NCBI RefSeq assembly: GCF_900111255.1
Contig: NZ_FOGP01000005.1
Span: 62,001-126,000 of the forward strand
Reading direction: 5' to 3'
Source of the DNA: Parafannyhessea umbonata
Lineage (GTDB): Bacteria; Actinomycetota; Coriobacteriia; Coriobacteriales; Atopobiaceae
DNA length: 64,000 nt
Shown here: one piece after another, positions 50,633-60,776 of the stretch
Numbering within the stretch: the first letter of the stretch is position 1
Layout of the letters: each line of letters opens with the position of its first letter
Made by a program: the position numbers and the translations under genes
The notes under the pieces: generated by a model
What the model was told of the DNA's origin: nothing
Databases searched by the model: none
The model's input: only the letters and a program-made list of their open reading frames with translations

Positions 50633-52213
50633 CTACATCTTTCCGGGATGCTCGCGGCGCAGGTCGTCACGAATGGCGTAGACGCGCTCCATGGCAACGC
50701 GCTCCATCTGGGCGCACTGCAGCTTGCGGCCCCTCACGCCGAGGGACGAGAACTCGATGGGCTCGCCAGCCCTGACGAAGACGCGACCGAGGCGCTTGAG
50801 GTGCTCGCCGCGCGGGGTGATGTCGCGGGCGCCGACGATGGCGACGGGCTGGACGGGGGCCTTGGCCATCTGTGCGATGAGCGCGAAGCCACCATGGATG
50901 GTGACCGGCTCGTCGTCGGACTTGACGCGAGTGCCCTCGGGGTAGATGAGGACATCCTCTCCCCTCTCGAGGGCCCACTGTGCGCGGCGGACTGCCTTGA
51001 GGTCGGCGGTGCCGCGAGCTACGGGGATTCCGCCGACGCGCGAGAAGAGCCAGGTGGCCGGGGCGATCTTGTCAAACTCGCTCTTGTAAATCGGACGTAT
51101 GCGCCTACCGTGGAACCATGCGGAGACAACGACGATGATCGGCTCGAGCATCGAAACGTGGTTCATGACGATGACGCGGCCGTGCTCGCCGTCCCAGAGG
51201 CCGTCGGACCCCTCAATATGCCAGGGCCAGAGAATCTTGGTGAGCAGGCCGAGCAGGCAGACGACGAAGCCCAGCAGCGCGCGAGCGGGCAGCGGGTACT
51301 CGCGCATGGCGTGGTCGTAGTAGTCCACGTAGGCGTTGCCACGGAAGGCATGCAGGCGGCCCGAGGGAGCGCCGCCGCGCTTGGACACGTGCCTCGAACC
51401 GCCGGAGCCGGATCGATTGGGCTTGGCAGCGGACTTGGAGGCACCATTGGGGGCGAGATTCGCCTTGGGAGCGGACTTGGAGGCACCATCGGGGGCGAGA
51501 TTCGCCTTGGGAGCGGACGATGCCTTGGCGCGAGCGGCCTCCATCAGATCTACCACGCGCTGGATCACCTGCTCGAGCGTGAGGTCGGACGAGTCGATGA
51601 CCACCGCGTCGTCGGCAGGGCGCAGCGGGGACTCCTTGCGAGTCGAGTCAAGTTGGTCGCGACGCCTGAGGTCCTCGAGTATGCGCGCCTCCTGGGCAGC
51701 GTCGGCTGCGGCGGAAGCGTCCCTGGCGGCATCGCCGCCCTCGCGCTGCACGGCCCTGCGATGCGCGCGGGCCTTTGCGTCAGCGGTGAGAAACACCTTG
51801 ACCTCGGCATCGGGAAAGACGACGGTGCCGATGTCGCGACCCTCGGCCACCACGTCGCCCGAACCGGCAATCTGGCGCTGGCGATCGACGAGGGCGGCTC
51901 GAACCGCAGGGACGGCGGACACGGCGGAAACGTTGCGGTCGACCTCGGGGGTGCGAATCTGGTCGGTAACGTCCTCGCCGTTCACGATGACCGTCTGGCC
52001 GGAGGCAGAGCTGCCAAACAAGATGGAGCAGTCCTTCTCGACCGACGCGACGGCCTTGGCGTCCGACACGTCCACGCCCGCACGCAGGCACAGAAGCGTG
52101 ACGGAGCGATACATCGCGCCCGTGTCGAGGAAGGTGAGGCCGCAGCGCCCGGCGATTGCGTGGGCCACGGTGGACTTGCCGGAGCCGGCGGGTCCGTCAA
52201 TTGCGACTATCAC
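50633..52213 (-). CDS. cmk: Cytidylate kinase - PlsC-type acyltransferase fusion
   Basis: 526 residues with two enzymes in one frame. 1-225: cytidylate kinase (IDGPAGSGKSTVAHAIA, LDTGAMYRSVTLLCL, VAEGRDIGTVVFPDA). About 226-285: Ala/Lys/Pro/Ser-rich linker with a 14-residue repeat. About 300-526: PlsC-type 1-acylglycerol-3-phosphate acyltransferase with a membrane helix (FVVCLLGLLTKILWPW), MNHVSMLEP at motif I (HX4E instead of the usual HX4D), GGIPVARG, and YPEGTR. GTG 52213 directly follows the preceding stop (TAAGTG). CMP kinase feeds CTP/CDP-diacylglycerol synthesis and PlsC makes phosphatidate, so the fusion joins two phospholipid inputs. Confidence 0.9.
   Translation of the reverse strand: MIVAIDGPAGSGKSTVAHAIAGRCGLTFLDTGAMYRSVTLLCLRAGVDVSDAKAVASVEKDCSILFGSSASGQTVIVNGEDVTDQIRTPEVDRNVSAVSAVPAVRAALVDRQRQIAGSGDVVAEGRDIGTVVFPDAEVKVFLTADAKARAHRRAVQREGGDAARDASAAADAAQEARILEDLRRRDQLDSTRKESPLRPADDAVVIDSSDLTLEQVIQRVVDLMEAARAKASSAPKANLAPDGASKSAPKANLAPNGASKSAAKPNRSGSGGSRHVSKRGGAPSGRLHAFRGNAYVDYYDHAMREYPLPARALLGFVVCLLGLLTKILWPWHIEGSDGLWDGEHGRVIVMNHVSMLEPIIVVVSAWFHGRRIRPIYKSEFDKIAPATWLFSRVGGIPVARGTADLKAVRRAQWALERGEDVLIYPEGTRVKSDDEPVTIHGGFALIAQMAKAPVQPVAIVGARDITPRGEHLKRLGRVFVRAGEPIEFSSLGVRGRKLQCAQMERVAMERVYAIRDDLRREHPGKM
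51428..51518 (-). repeat. 42-bp tandem repeat in the cmk-plsC linker
   Basis: Two complete 42-base units begin at 51428 and 51470, with a partial third from 51512. They differ at single bases. In frame they encode a 14-residue unit of the type SAPKANLAPDGASK within the interdomain linker. Unit number may vary between strains. Confidence 0.85.
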
Positions 52214-52900
52214 TTATCTATCACTCCCGGAGATATTGGTGGTTGAGGTGCTATCGGCACCCAAGAGCTGCGGATTCTGCGTGCGGCGAATAACTTCCTC
52301 GGGGGCAAGGCCAAGACCAGCGAGGGAGAACGTGTCGCCGTTGCAGGTAAGGACCTGCGAGCTGACGTTGGGGATCACAAGGTTCCAGAACGTCTGAAGC
52401 GGCGTGTCGAAGGCCGCCCCCAGGAAGGCGCGGGTGAATGCGCCGTGCGCCACGAGCGAGGTGCGACCAGAAAGAGGCCTGAGCTCGTCGAGCAGACGCT
52501 TGCAGCGCTCGTACATGTGCTCGAACGACTCCGCGCCCGGTGCCGCGACGGAGTGGCCGTCCTCGTCGAGCCTCCAGGGGAAGTCATAGCCCATCTGACG
52601 CGCCTCAAGGACCGTCTTGCCCTGGAGCGAGCCGAACTCGATCTCGGCGAGGTCCGGCTTCACGACGCACTCGATGCCGAGGCGACTGGCGGCCTCCTCG
52701 GCGATGGACTTGCAGCGAGAAAGCGGCGAACACCAGATGCGGTCGGGTTCCCAGGCGACGATGGCCTCGATGGCCCGGTACATCTGCTCCTCTCCCTCAG
52801 GCGTCAGGTCGACGTCATCGCGTCCCGACAGCTGCAGAGCCTTGTTAGCCCGCGTCTGCGGATGCCTGGTGAGAAGAATGCGATGCTCTGTTCTAGCCAA
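52214..52900 (-). CDS. Histidine phosphatase family protein (phosphoglycerate mutase-like)
   Basis: 228 residues. Branch 1 histidine phosphatase fold: LLTRHPQTRAN holds the phospho-accepting His, but the usual RHG is RHP; then WCSPLSRCKSIAEEAA, EIEFGSLQGKT (acid), and VAHGAFTRAFL (second His). It is more likely a cofactor-independent phosphatase of the CobC/GpmB type than glycolytic mutase. TTG 52900 is chosen because aaaggagg lies 6-7 bases upstream; longer frames lack a ribosome binding site. Confidence 0.85.
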   Translation of the reverse strand: MARTEHRILLTRHPQTRANKALQLSGRDDVDLTPEGEEQMYRAIEAIVAWEPDRIWCSPLSRCKSIAEEAASRLGIECVVKPDLAEIEFGSLQGKTVLEARQMGYDFPWRLDEDGHSVAAPGAESFEHMYERCKRLLDELRPLSGRTSLVAHGAFTRAFLGAAFDTPLQTFWNLVIPNVSSQVLTCNGDTFSLAGLGLAPEEVIRRTQNPQLLGADSTSTTNISGSDR

Positions 52901-53726
52901 GATGGTCCTCCTTTGCCCGCGCTCGGGCGTCAGGCGCCTTGCCCGAGCGAGCGATCCCAAGTATTTCCTGCCGTTCGCGCTCGTTGAGCGGGCGCCACTC
53001 CCCCGGAAGCAGTCCCGCGAGTTCAAGGGGTCCAAACTGGTCGCGATGAAGCCTCACGACCTCGTGACCCACCTGTTTGAGCATGCGCTTCACCTGGTGC
53101 TTTCTGCCCTCGTGGATGCGCAGCGAGACGACCGAGTGGCCATAGGGAAGCCCCTCAGGGATGACGGGGGTGGCCCTTGGGTCGTCCGCGGCGAGAGATT
53201 CTGCCTCGGCGGGAGCCGAGACGCCGTCGTCGAGCGGCACGCCCTCACGAAGGCGACGGAGCTGGTTGGGGGTTGGCATTCCCTTTACCAGCGCGACATA
53301 GCGCTTCCACACGTGATGCGACGGGTGGAGCATCTGGTTGCCGAGCTCACCGTTGGTAGTGAAGAAAAGCAGCCCCGTCGTGTCGCCGTCGAGCCTGCCA
53401 ACCGGGAACAGCCCCGGATAGCGGTCCGTCGGAACCAGGCTCGCAACACAGGGCCTGCCCTGGGGATCGCTCATCGTGGTGATGTATCCGCCGGGCTTGT
53501 ACAGCACGAGGTAGGTGTGGTCCTCGGCGAGCGTGTGAACGACGCCGTCGACGGTCACAACGTCGACGGCGGGATCGACCTTGGTGCCAAGCCCGGTCAC
53601 CACGACTCCGTTGACGGCGACGCGCCCGGCCGTCATGAGGTTCTCGGAACCCCTGCGGCTCGCGACGCCAGCACGCGCCAGGAACTTCTGGAGGCGCATG
53701 GTGTACGAGATTTCCTGCTTATACAC
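52893..53726 (-). CDS. Pseudouridine synthase, RluB/RsuA family
   Basis: 277 residues from GTG 53726. S4 domain (about 10-60; MRLQKFLARAGVASRRGSEN), then RsuA-type catalytic domain with LFPVGRLDGDTTGLLFFTTNG, whose Asp is catalytic. It modifies a uridine in 23S (RluB) or 16S (RsuA) rRNA; Gram-positive homologues are usually RluB. GTG 53726 has ggggag 4 bases upstream, within the scpB stop region. ATG 53699 would start at MRLQKFL, which fits the family but has a weaker site. scpA-scpB-rluB is a common order. Confidence 0.9.
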   Translation of the reverse strand: MYKQEISYTMRLQKFLARAGVASRRGSENLMTAGRVAVNGVVVTGLGTKVDPAVDVVTVDGVVHTLAEDHTYLVLYKPGGYITTMSDPQGRPCVASLVPTDRYPGLFPVGRLDGDTTGLLFFTTNGELGNQMLHPSHHVWKRYVALVKGMPTPNQLRRLREGVPLDDGVSAPAEAESLAADDPRATPVIPEGLPYGHSVVSLRIHEGRKHQVKRMLKQVGHEVVRLHRDQFGPLELAGLLPGEWRPLNERERQEILGIARSGKAPDARARAKEDHLG

Positions 53727-53727
53727 G

Positions 53728-54471
53728 CTACTCCCCGCCCCCTTCGGACGCCGCCTGCGCCTCGGGCGACGCGATGCCTTCGCTCGCGTCGGCGTCGTCG
53801 GAGTCCGAGGAATCGTCATCGTAGCCCTCGCCCAAGAGCTCGCGCTCATCATCGATGTCAGCTGAGGCCTCCTCAAGCGTCGAGGAGATGGCACTGCCCG
53901 AGAGGCGCTCGCGGATGAACCGCTTTGACTCCTCGTCGGGGGCAAAGTCCTCGAGCGGCGGAAGCTCGCGCAGGCTCTTAAGGCCAAAGGTCTCGAGGAA
54001 GCGCTGGGTGGTGCCATACAGGATGGCGCGGCTGCGATCGCCCTCGTGCCCCACCTCGCGAACCAGCCCCTTGTCGCGCAGCGACGCAATGACGCCGTCG
54101 GAGTTGACGCCCCGGACGGCCCTCACGCCTTCGCGCGTCACCGGCTGGTGGTACGCGATGACCGCAAGCGCCTCGAGGGCCGCCTGCGAGAGGTGGCGGG
54201 TGTCCCAGGAGAGAACGTACTTCTCGACCGCCTCGTGGTTGGCGGGGTGCGTGAAGAGCCTCCAGCCGCCGGCGACCTCACGCAGCTGGAAGCCACGGTT
54301 TGCGCTCTCGTACTCAGCGGAGAGGTCGGCGAGCGCAGCCGCCACCTCTCCGGGTGCCACGCCCAGGACCTTCGCGAAGTCGGTTGCCGGAACGGCGTCG
54401 GAAGAGACGAGGAGAAGGGATTCGAGCACGCTCTTGAGCGACTCGCCGTCAATGTGATCGAGGTCAAGCAC
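53728..54471 (-). CDS. scpB: Segregation and condensation protein B
   Basis: 247 residues. Two winged-helix domains (about 10-170; ESLLLVSSDAVPATDFAKVL, LSQAALEALAVIAYHQPVTR, VREVGHEGDRSRAILYGTT), followed by a very acidic tail (about 195-247). ScpB regulates the SMC-ScpA complex. The GTG start shares a base with the scpA stop (TAGTG), with gaggatctc upstream. Confidence 0.95.
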   Translation of the reverse strand: MLDLDHIDGESLKSVLESLLLVSSDAVPATDFAKVLGVAPGEVAAALADLSAEYESANRGFQLREVAGGWRLFTHPANHEAVEKYVLSWDTRHLSQAALEALAVIAYHQPVTREGVRAVRGVNSDGVIASLRDKGLVREVGHEGDRSRAILYGTTQRFLETFGLKSLRELPPLEDFAPDEESKRFIRERLSGSAISSTLEEASADIDDERELLGEGYDDDSSDSDDADASEGIASPEAQAASEGGGE

Positions 54472-55289
54472 TAGAGATCCTCCTCTATGCTGGTTAGGTC
54501 GGATTTATCAAGCTCGAAGGGAGGCGCCCCCTCGACGCGGGCAATGTCAATCTCGCCGAAGGTCTCGGCCTGGCTCAGCGTGACCGAACCGCGCTTGCTG
54601 AGCTCGAGGATGGCCAGAAACGTCGCGACTACGGTCTCGGGCTTGAGGTCGCCGTCCAGAAGCTCGGTGAAGCTCACGAGCGGGTGGTTGCGCGTGACGC
54701 GGTCGACCGAGGCGACAGTGAGCGCAATGGGAAGGCGCCTGGGCGCAACGTGCTCGGCCTCGAGGAGGAAGCTCTCGCGACGGCTGTCGAGGTCGGCGCA
54801 GATGACGGCAAGCGAGCGCAGCGTGATTCCCTCGAGGTAGTCGGGCATGAGGCCCAGGAAGTCCGGGTCGGGGCCCGCGGTGCGAGGCTCCATGCGCCCC
54901 TCGGCCTCCATGCGACTGCCGAGCGCGGCCGCCGCGTTGCGGAACTGCTTGTAGGCGATGAGGCGGGCGATGAGCACCTCGCGAGCCTCATCGGGCGAGA
55001 GGTCGGAAAGGTCGTCGTCCTCATCGTCCTCGTCGACGGCGTGCGAGGACCCGACGTCGTGCGTGGGGACGAGCGAGGACGCCTTCATCTCGAGCAGCGT
55101 TGACGCCACCAGCACGAAGTCGCTGGCGACCTCGAGGTCGAGCTCGCCCATGTTCTGGACCTCGGCGAGGTACTGGTCGGCCACCTCTGCGATCGATATG
55201 GAGCCGATGGCGACCTTCTGGCGGCTGACGAGCTGGAGCAGAAGGTCGAACGGCCCGGTAAACGCCTTCGTCTTTACCTTGTATGACAC
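54471..55289 (-). CDS. scpA: Segregation and condensation protein A
   Basis: 272 residues, kleisin bridging the SMC dimer. N-terminal FTGPFDLLLQLVSRQKV and DFVLVASTLLEMKAS bind the SMC neck; an acidic Asp/Glu-rich insert (about 84-100) follows; the C-terminal winged helix (about 215-272) has VATFLAILELSKRGSVTLSQ. GTG 55289, with gggggcatag upstream. It directly follows the site-2 protease gene. Confidence 0.95.
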   Translation of the reverse strand: MSYKVKTKAFTGPFDLLLQLVSRQKVAIGSISIAEVADQYLAEVQNMGELDLEVASDFVLVASTLLEMKASSLVPTHDVGSSHAVDEDDEDDDLSDLSPDEAREVLIARLIAYKQFRNAAAALGSRMEAEGRMEPRTAGPDPDFLGLMPDYLEGITLRSLAVICADLDSRRESFLLEAEHVAPRRLPIALTVASVDRVTRNHPLVSFTELLDGDLKPETVVATFLAILELSKRGSVTLSQAETFGEIDIARVEGAPPFELDKSDLTSIEEDL

Positions 55290-55952
55290 CTATGCCCCCA
55301 TCAGGAAGGAATACGCGCTGCCGGCGGTGCAGTAGAGCAGCTGGCCAACAGGGTCGAAGCCCAGTACGGACGGCAGCACATACAGCGCGACGAGGAGGAT
55401 CGGCATGGAGTAGCGCTGAACGCGATAGTAGGTGCGCCGAGCCTCGCCGTCGAGCAGCGGAGAGATGATCGAGGAGCCGTCGAGAGGCGGAAGTGGGATG
55501 AGGTTGAAGAACATGAGCGTCAGGTTGATGTAGACGTAGGAGGCCACGACCGAGAGCAGCTGGTAGCCAAGGAGGTCGCCCGTCCACGCGGCGTCAAGCG
55601 CCCTGAAGGCCAGCGAACCCACGACGGCCTGGATGAAGTTGCAGGCGGGACCGGCAAGCGCAACAAAGACCTCGTCGCGCTTGGGCTTACGAAGGTTGTT
55701 CGGGTTGTACGGGACCGGAATGGCGAACGCGAAGACGGGGCCGCCCACGAGAGACATGAGCAGCGGGAGGACGACGGAACCGAAGGGGTCCAGATGGCGA
55801 GCGGGATTGAGGGAGATCCTGCCCGCGCGCTTGGCCGTATCGTCGCCGAGCCTGTACGCGGCCCAGGCATGGGCCACCTCGTGTAGTACGACGGAGACAA
55901 CGACGATGGCGAGCGAAACGACTGCCCGTATAATAGAGGCGCTGTTGAGCAC
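55290..55952 (-). CDS. Site-2 protease family (M50) membrane metalloprotease
   Basis: 220 residues, about six hydrophobic helices. Zinc motif HEVAH in SVVLHEVAHAWAAYRLGD (about 24-28), and the second ligand motif NLIPLPPLDGS (about 148-158). Family members cleave transmembrane segments of other proteins, but many short M50 proteins next to scpA have no known substrate. A small C-terminal helix ends the protein. GTG 55952 with ctgagggggtagc; it follows the proline/tyrosine-rich membrane gene by 1 base. Confidence 0.9.
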   Translation of the reverse strand: MLNSASIIRAVVSLAIVVVSVVLHEVAHAWAAYRLGDDTAKRAGRISLNPARHLDPFGSVVLPLLMSLVGGPVFAFAIPVPYNPNNLRKPKRDEVFVALAGPACNFIQAVVGSLAFRALDAAWTGDLLGYQLLSVVASYVYINLTLMFFNLIPLPPLDGSSIISPLLDGEARRTYYRVQRYSMPILLVALYVLPSVLGFDPVGQLLYCTAGSAYSFLMGA

Positions 55953-55953
55953 G

Positions 55954-56689
55954 CTACCCCCTCAGGTCTCGCGCCTTGCGCACGAGGACCCAGTCAAGAA
56001 TGAACAGGATGATTGCCGCGACCACGAAGTCGCCGCGGAGGTTGCCCCCAAACGGCGTCTCGTAGACGAAGACGCCCGAGAGCACGGAGGGCATCCAGGA
56101 GGTGGCGCGGTTTGTGACATCAATAACGAAGATGCGAGAAGAGCCCGTCACGAACGCGTTGGCGATGACGAGACCGGACAGGAGAAGGGCACAGAGCCTG
56201 CATGCGATCGCAAGCAGTCGGCAGCAAAGGGCTCCGGCGGCGCTTCCCGCACGACGGGCCATGGGGTGAGACCCGCCCGCCCGCGAACCCGGAACGTACG
56301 CCTGCTGCTCGGGACTCTCCTGCAAGGCGGGTGCGACCCGGGCGTAGCGCGGGTCAACCTGAGGCTGTGGCCTCCTCAGAACGGGCCCGCGTACCGCGGG
56401 GTCAGCCTGGCCATAGCCCTGCGAGCAGCCCGACTGCCGCTCGCAGCCCTGAGGATACTGCTGCGGATAGCCCTGCCGTCCGTAGCCCTGGGGCACATAT
56501 GCCTGCTGGTAGGGGTCGTTAGGGACATCGCGGTACTGCGTGGGCGGCACGGCGTTGCCGGAGCGAAGAACAGTCTTGCCCAGGTCATCGCCCTGAGGCT
56601 GGATGTTGTCCAGGGGCTTTGGGGCAACCCTGCGCGTCGGCTCAGACGCCGACGCGGCATCGGTCTGTTCCCAACCAGAAGTGGAGTGC

Positions 56690-56697
<8 letters not shown>
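55954..56697 (-). CDS. Unrecognised membrane protein with Pro/Gln/Tyr-rich N terminus
   Basis: 247 residues. Residues 1-145 are low complexity and rich in Pro, Gln, Tyr and Gly ([19 protein letters not shown]) and probably disordered. Then come a cysteine-containing hydrophobic helix (about 157-180, [20 protein letters not shown]), an outside loop, and a final helix (about 220-240, [16 protein letters not shown]) with a basic end. No family was recognised. It overlaps the ABC-F gene by 8 bases and precedes the site-2 protease gene by 1 base, so it is co-expressed with both. Confidence 0.7.
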
Positions 56698-58732
<2,035 letters not shown>

Positions 58733-58787
58733 GTGAAACCCTTTTCTTACTGGGCGTGAGGCTGGTGCATGGGTGATGCGGGACGCA

Positions 58788-59180
58788 TTACTTGTCGGCC
58801 GTCAGGTGGATGGCGAAGCCGCCAATCTGCTCCTTGAAGTACACCAGACGGCAGGAGCCGTCGGGGTAGTTGGCGCGGGAGTCCCAGTTGACCTCGTAGC
58901 CATGGTCCTCGAACCAGGCGCAGGCGGCCTCGATGTCGTTGACGTGGAATCCAATGTGGCCCTTGTCGCCACGACCGTTCTGCTTCATGACCTCGACGAG
59001 GGAACCGGCGAAGAACGAGGGCGGCTGCTCCTGCTTGGGAAGGGACATGAGTCGGCCGAAGTCATCGACGATGCTTTCGGCGTCAGCGGGGTCCGTGGCA
59101 TTGATTCCGACATGGGCGACGTACATGTCGAAAAGCTCTACCGGGTCCTCGTTCGGCTGGCAATCGTTCAGGTCTGACAT
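58788..59180 (-). CDS. VOC-superfamily protein (glyoxalase / epimerase-like)
   Basis: 130 residues, one pair of beta-alpha-beta-beta-beta modules. [48 protein letters not shown], and [18 protein letters not shown] give His and Glu/His positions consistent with a metal site. The exact reaction (epimerase, lyase or other) is not clear. It begins the long minus-strand run; ggggaggagccag precedes the ATG. Confidence 0.8.
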   Translation of the reverse strand: MSDLNDCQPNEDPVELFDMYVAHVGINATDPADAESIVDDFGRLMSLPKQEQPPSFFAGSLVEVMKQNGRGDKGHIGFHVNDIEAACAWFEDHGYEVNWDSRANYPDGSCRLVYFKEQIGGFAIHLTADK

Positions 59181-59218
59181 CTGGCTCCTCCCCTTGGTCC
59201 CGCCGTCGACGGGACGCT

Positions 59219-59282
59219 GCGTCCGTCTCGCCTTCCTGACGAGAATTCATCCCTTGAATTATACGGAAGCGCGGACGGACGC
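59219..59282 (-). promoter_or_regulatory. Candidate -10 box flanked by a 9-bp inverted repeat
   Basis: TATAAT on the minus strand at 59263-59258, 78 bases upstream of the VOC gene; no good -35. It is enclosed by the inverted repeat GCGTCCGTC (59219-59227) / GACGGACGC (59274-59282). Probably the main promoter of the long run; the repeat may be an operator pair or chance in GC-rich DNA. Confidence 0.4.
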
Positions 59283-59371
59283 GCAGGCAGCCGAGAAAGG
59301 CTACCCATAAGAATCACGGGCGCGACCAAGGGCGCGATGTCATGTGAGGAGGACGGCTCAGGGATCGTTGC

Positions 59372-60220
59372 TCACTGGCGCCGGAAGACCGAATCCTTGT
59401 CGGTGAGGATGTCGTGCGCGAGCCGCCAGTCGGGACAGCCGCACTCCACTATCTGGTGGGTCTTTTGGGCCCGTTCGACAGGATCGTCCTCGTCGGCACA
59501 CACGTGGTCGGCAAGTGCCCGCGCGAAGGCGTAGGCCATGCAATGCGGCGGGAACGGAATGAGGTCGCGCGACAGCCAGACGTTGGAGCCCCTCTGATCA
59601 ATATATATGAGGCGGTCGTGGGACTCGCGTGCCCTAAAGGTATACCTCCCCTCGAGCGAAACCCCAGCCCGCTCGCTCACCTGTGCGCAGAGTCCAAGTG
59701 CGTTGCGAACAAGGATGTCGTCAGCCCAACTAATGAACGAACCGCGGCGCTGCTCGAAGCTGCCGGTCTGAATAACGAACAGCTCGACGAGCGATACCTG
59801 GGTGACGACGCGCACGCCGACGTTGGCGCGGCCACGAGAGGCATGGTGCATCTGTCCCATAGCTTGGGGATAGACGCGCAGCATAAAGGGTCGCCCGTAG
59901 ACGTAGGCGACGTCGCCGGTCTGGTAGCGGCAGTGCGTTGACGGACTCTTGCGGTAGCGCCGGCGCATGTCGGCCATGACGTCGCGAGCAGCGGGCAGCC
60001 ATTGGTTGACGAAGGCGATGAGCTGCTTGTTAGTTGCCCGGCAATCCGTAAAGAGCGTCGGAGTGGCGCTGGGCGGCTCGAAGGCAAAGTAGGTCTCGGG
60101 AACATCCGTGCGGCAGACGGGGCAGTCGATGCCATCAAAGGAGATGGCGCCTATCAGCCCGGGAGACGGGCGCTTCTCGCCCGATGTCTGCGGGCGCGTG
60201 CTGTTTTGGGGATCATCCAT
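59372..60220 (-). CDS. Unrecognised protein, possible decayed YgjP/DUF45-type metallopeptidase
   Basis: 282 residues, soluble. It has no confident family. From about residue 70 it follows the YgjP (DUF45) layout: an Arg-rich helix MADMRRRYRKSP, a YGRPFMLRVYP hairpin, RGSNVWLSRDLIPFP, then AFARALADHVC where the HExxH zinc helix would lie, and THQIVECGCPDWRLAHDIL, resembling the HSP-x-FW...PD segment. If so, the zinc site has been lost. N-terminal CPVC and several other cysteines could bind a metal. ATG 60220 has ggaggccgca upstream. Confidence 0.65.
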   Translation of the reverse strand: MDDPQNSTRPQTSGEKRPSPGLIGAISFDGIDCPVCRTDVPETYFAFEPPSATPTLFTDCRATNKQLIAFVNQWLPAARDVMADMRRRYRKSPSTHCRYQTGDVAYVYGRPFMLRVYPQAMGQMHHASRGRANVGVRVVTQVSLVELFVIQTGSFEQRRGSFISWADDILVRNALGLCAQVSERAGVSLEGRYTFRARESHDRLIYIDQRGSNVWLSRDLIPFPPHCMAYAFARALADHVCADEDDPVERAQKTHQIVECGCPDWRLAHDILTDKDSVFRRQ

Positions 60221-60310
60221 TGCGGCCTCCCGTCGCGCGTTTACCCAAGTATGGACCGTGAATAGGGCCGCGCGGGTCGTAAACGAGGGAGAAACGGACG
60301 AGCGGCTGAT

Positions 60311-60346
60311 ACAAAAGCAGGCCGACGGAAAGAAACCGCCGGCCTG
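60311..60346 (-). terminator. Terminator of tRNA-Ile2
   Basis: Minus strand: 11-bp stem with one G-T pair (60346-60336 with 60328-60318), 7-base loop, followed by CTTTTGT. It begins 9 bases after the tRNA CCA. Confidence 0.75.
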
Positions 60347-60354
60347 GGAGCTGT

Positions 60355-60430
60355 TGGTGGGCCCACCAGGATTCGAACCTGGGATGAAGGGATTATGAGT
60401 CCCCTGTGTTAACCGCTGCACTATAGGCCC
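60355..60430 (-). tRNA. tRNA with CAT anticodon, probably tRNA-Ile2
   Basis: 76 bases with encoded CCA. Acceptor GGGCCTA/TGGGCCC, T arm CCAGG-TTCGAAT-CCTGG, anticodon stem GGGGA/TCCCT enclosing CTCATAA (anticodon CAT). C4-G69 and C5-G68, the pairs recognised by TilS, are present, which favours the lysidine-modified isoleucine tRNA over elongator Met. It is not an initiator: the anticodon stem lacks the three G-C pairs next to the loop (GGG/CCC). Confidence 0.9.
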
Positions 60431-60436
60431 AAGATG

Positions 60437-60463
60437 AAAAAAGGCGACGGATTTACCGCCGCC
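60437..60463 (-). terminator. Terminator of tRNA-Ala
   Basis: Minus strand: 8-bp stem GGCGGCGG / CCGTCGCC (one G-T pair) with a 5-base loop, then six T's (60442-60437). It sits between the two tRNA genes, so each tRNA has its own terminator. Confidence 0.8.
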
Positions 60464-60474
60464 CATAGTTTACA

Positions 60475-60550
60475 TGGTGGAGATAAGGGGGTTCGAACCC
60501 CTGACCTCATGACTGCCAGTCATGCGCTCTCCCAGCTGAGCTATATCCCC
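60475..60550 (-). tRNA. tRNA-Ala(GGC)
   Basis: 76 bases with encoded CCA. Acceptor GGGGATA pairs with TATCTCC, the anticodon stem CATGA/TCATG encloses CTGGCAG (anticodon GGC), and the T arm is AGGGG-TTCGAAC-CCCCT. The alanine identity pair G3-U70 is present as G3-T in the acceptor stem. Confidence 0.95.
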
Positions 60551-60776
60551 GTCCGTTGGTGCGATAGCTACTATAAGAAAACACCCGAGTGGGGTCAAGC
60601 GATATTTTTCAATTATTAGAAAGCCTGTGAACGAGCTGTGAATACTCCAGCTCAAAAGCAGGTACACTGTAGCCGTTGGCAATAAGAAGACCGCCGGCCC
60701 CGCCCGACGGAAGAGAGAAAGAGCCCGCCCGGGACTGCGATTCCCCGGGTACGGCGCTTTGGTTTGGAGAAGCAAA

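Noticed and set aside
51428-51518. Short regular repeats that might suggest a CRISPR array
   Set aside because: Tandem, in frame and without unique spacers; they encode a protein linker.
50609-52246. A 545-codon plus-strand frame opposite cmk-plsC, with repeated LGSGLGGTIGGEIR peptides
   Set aside because: The peptide repeat is only the 42-bp linker repeat read on the other strand.
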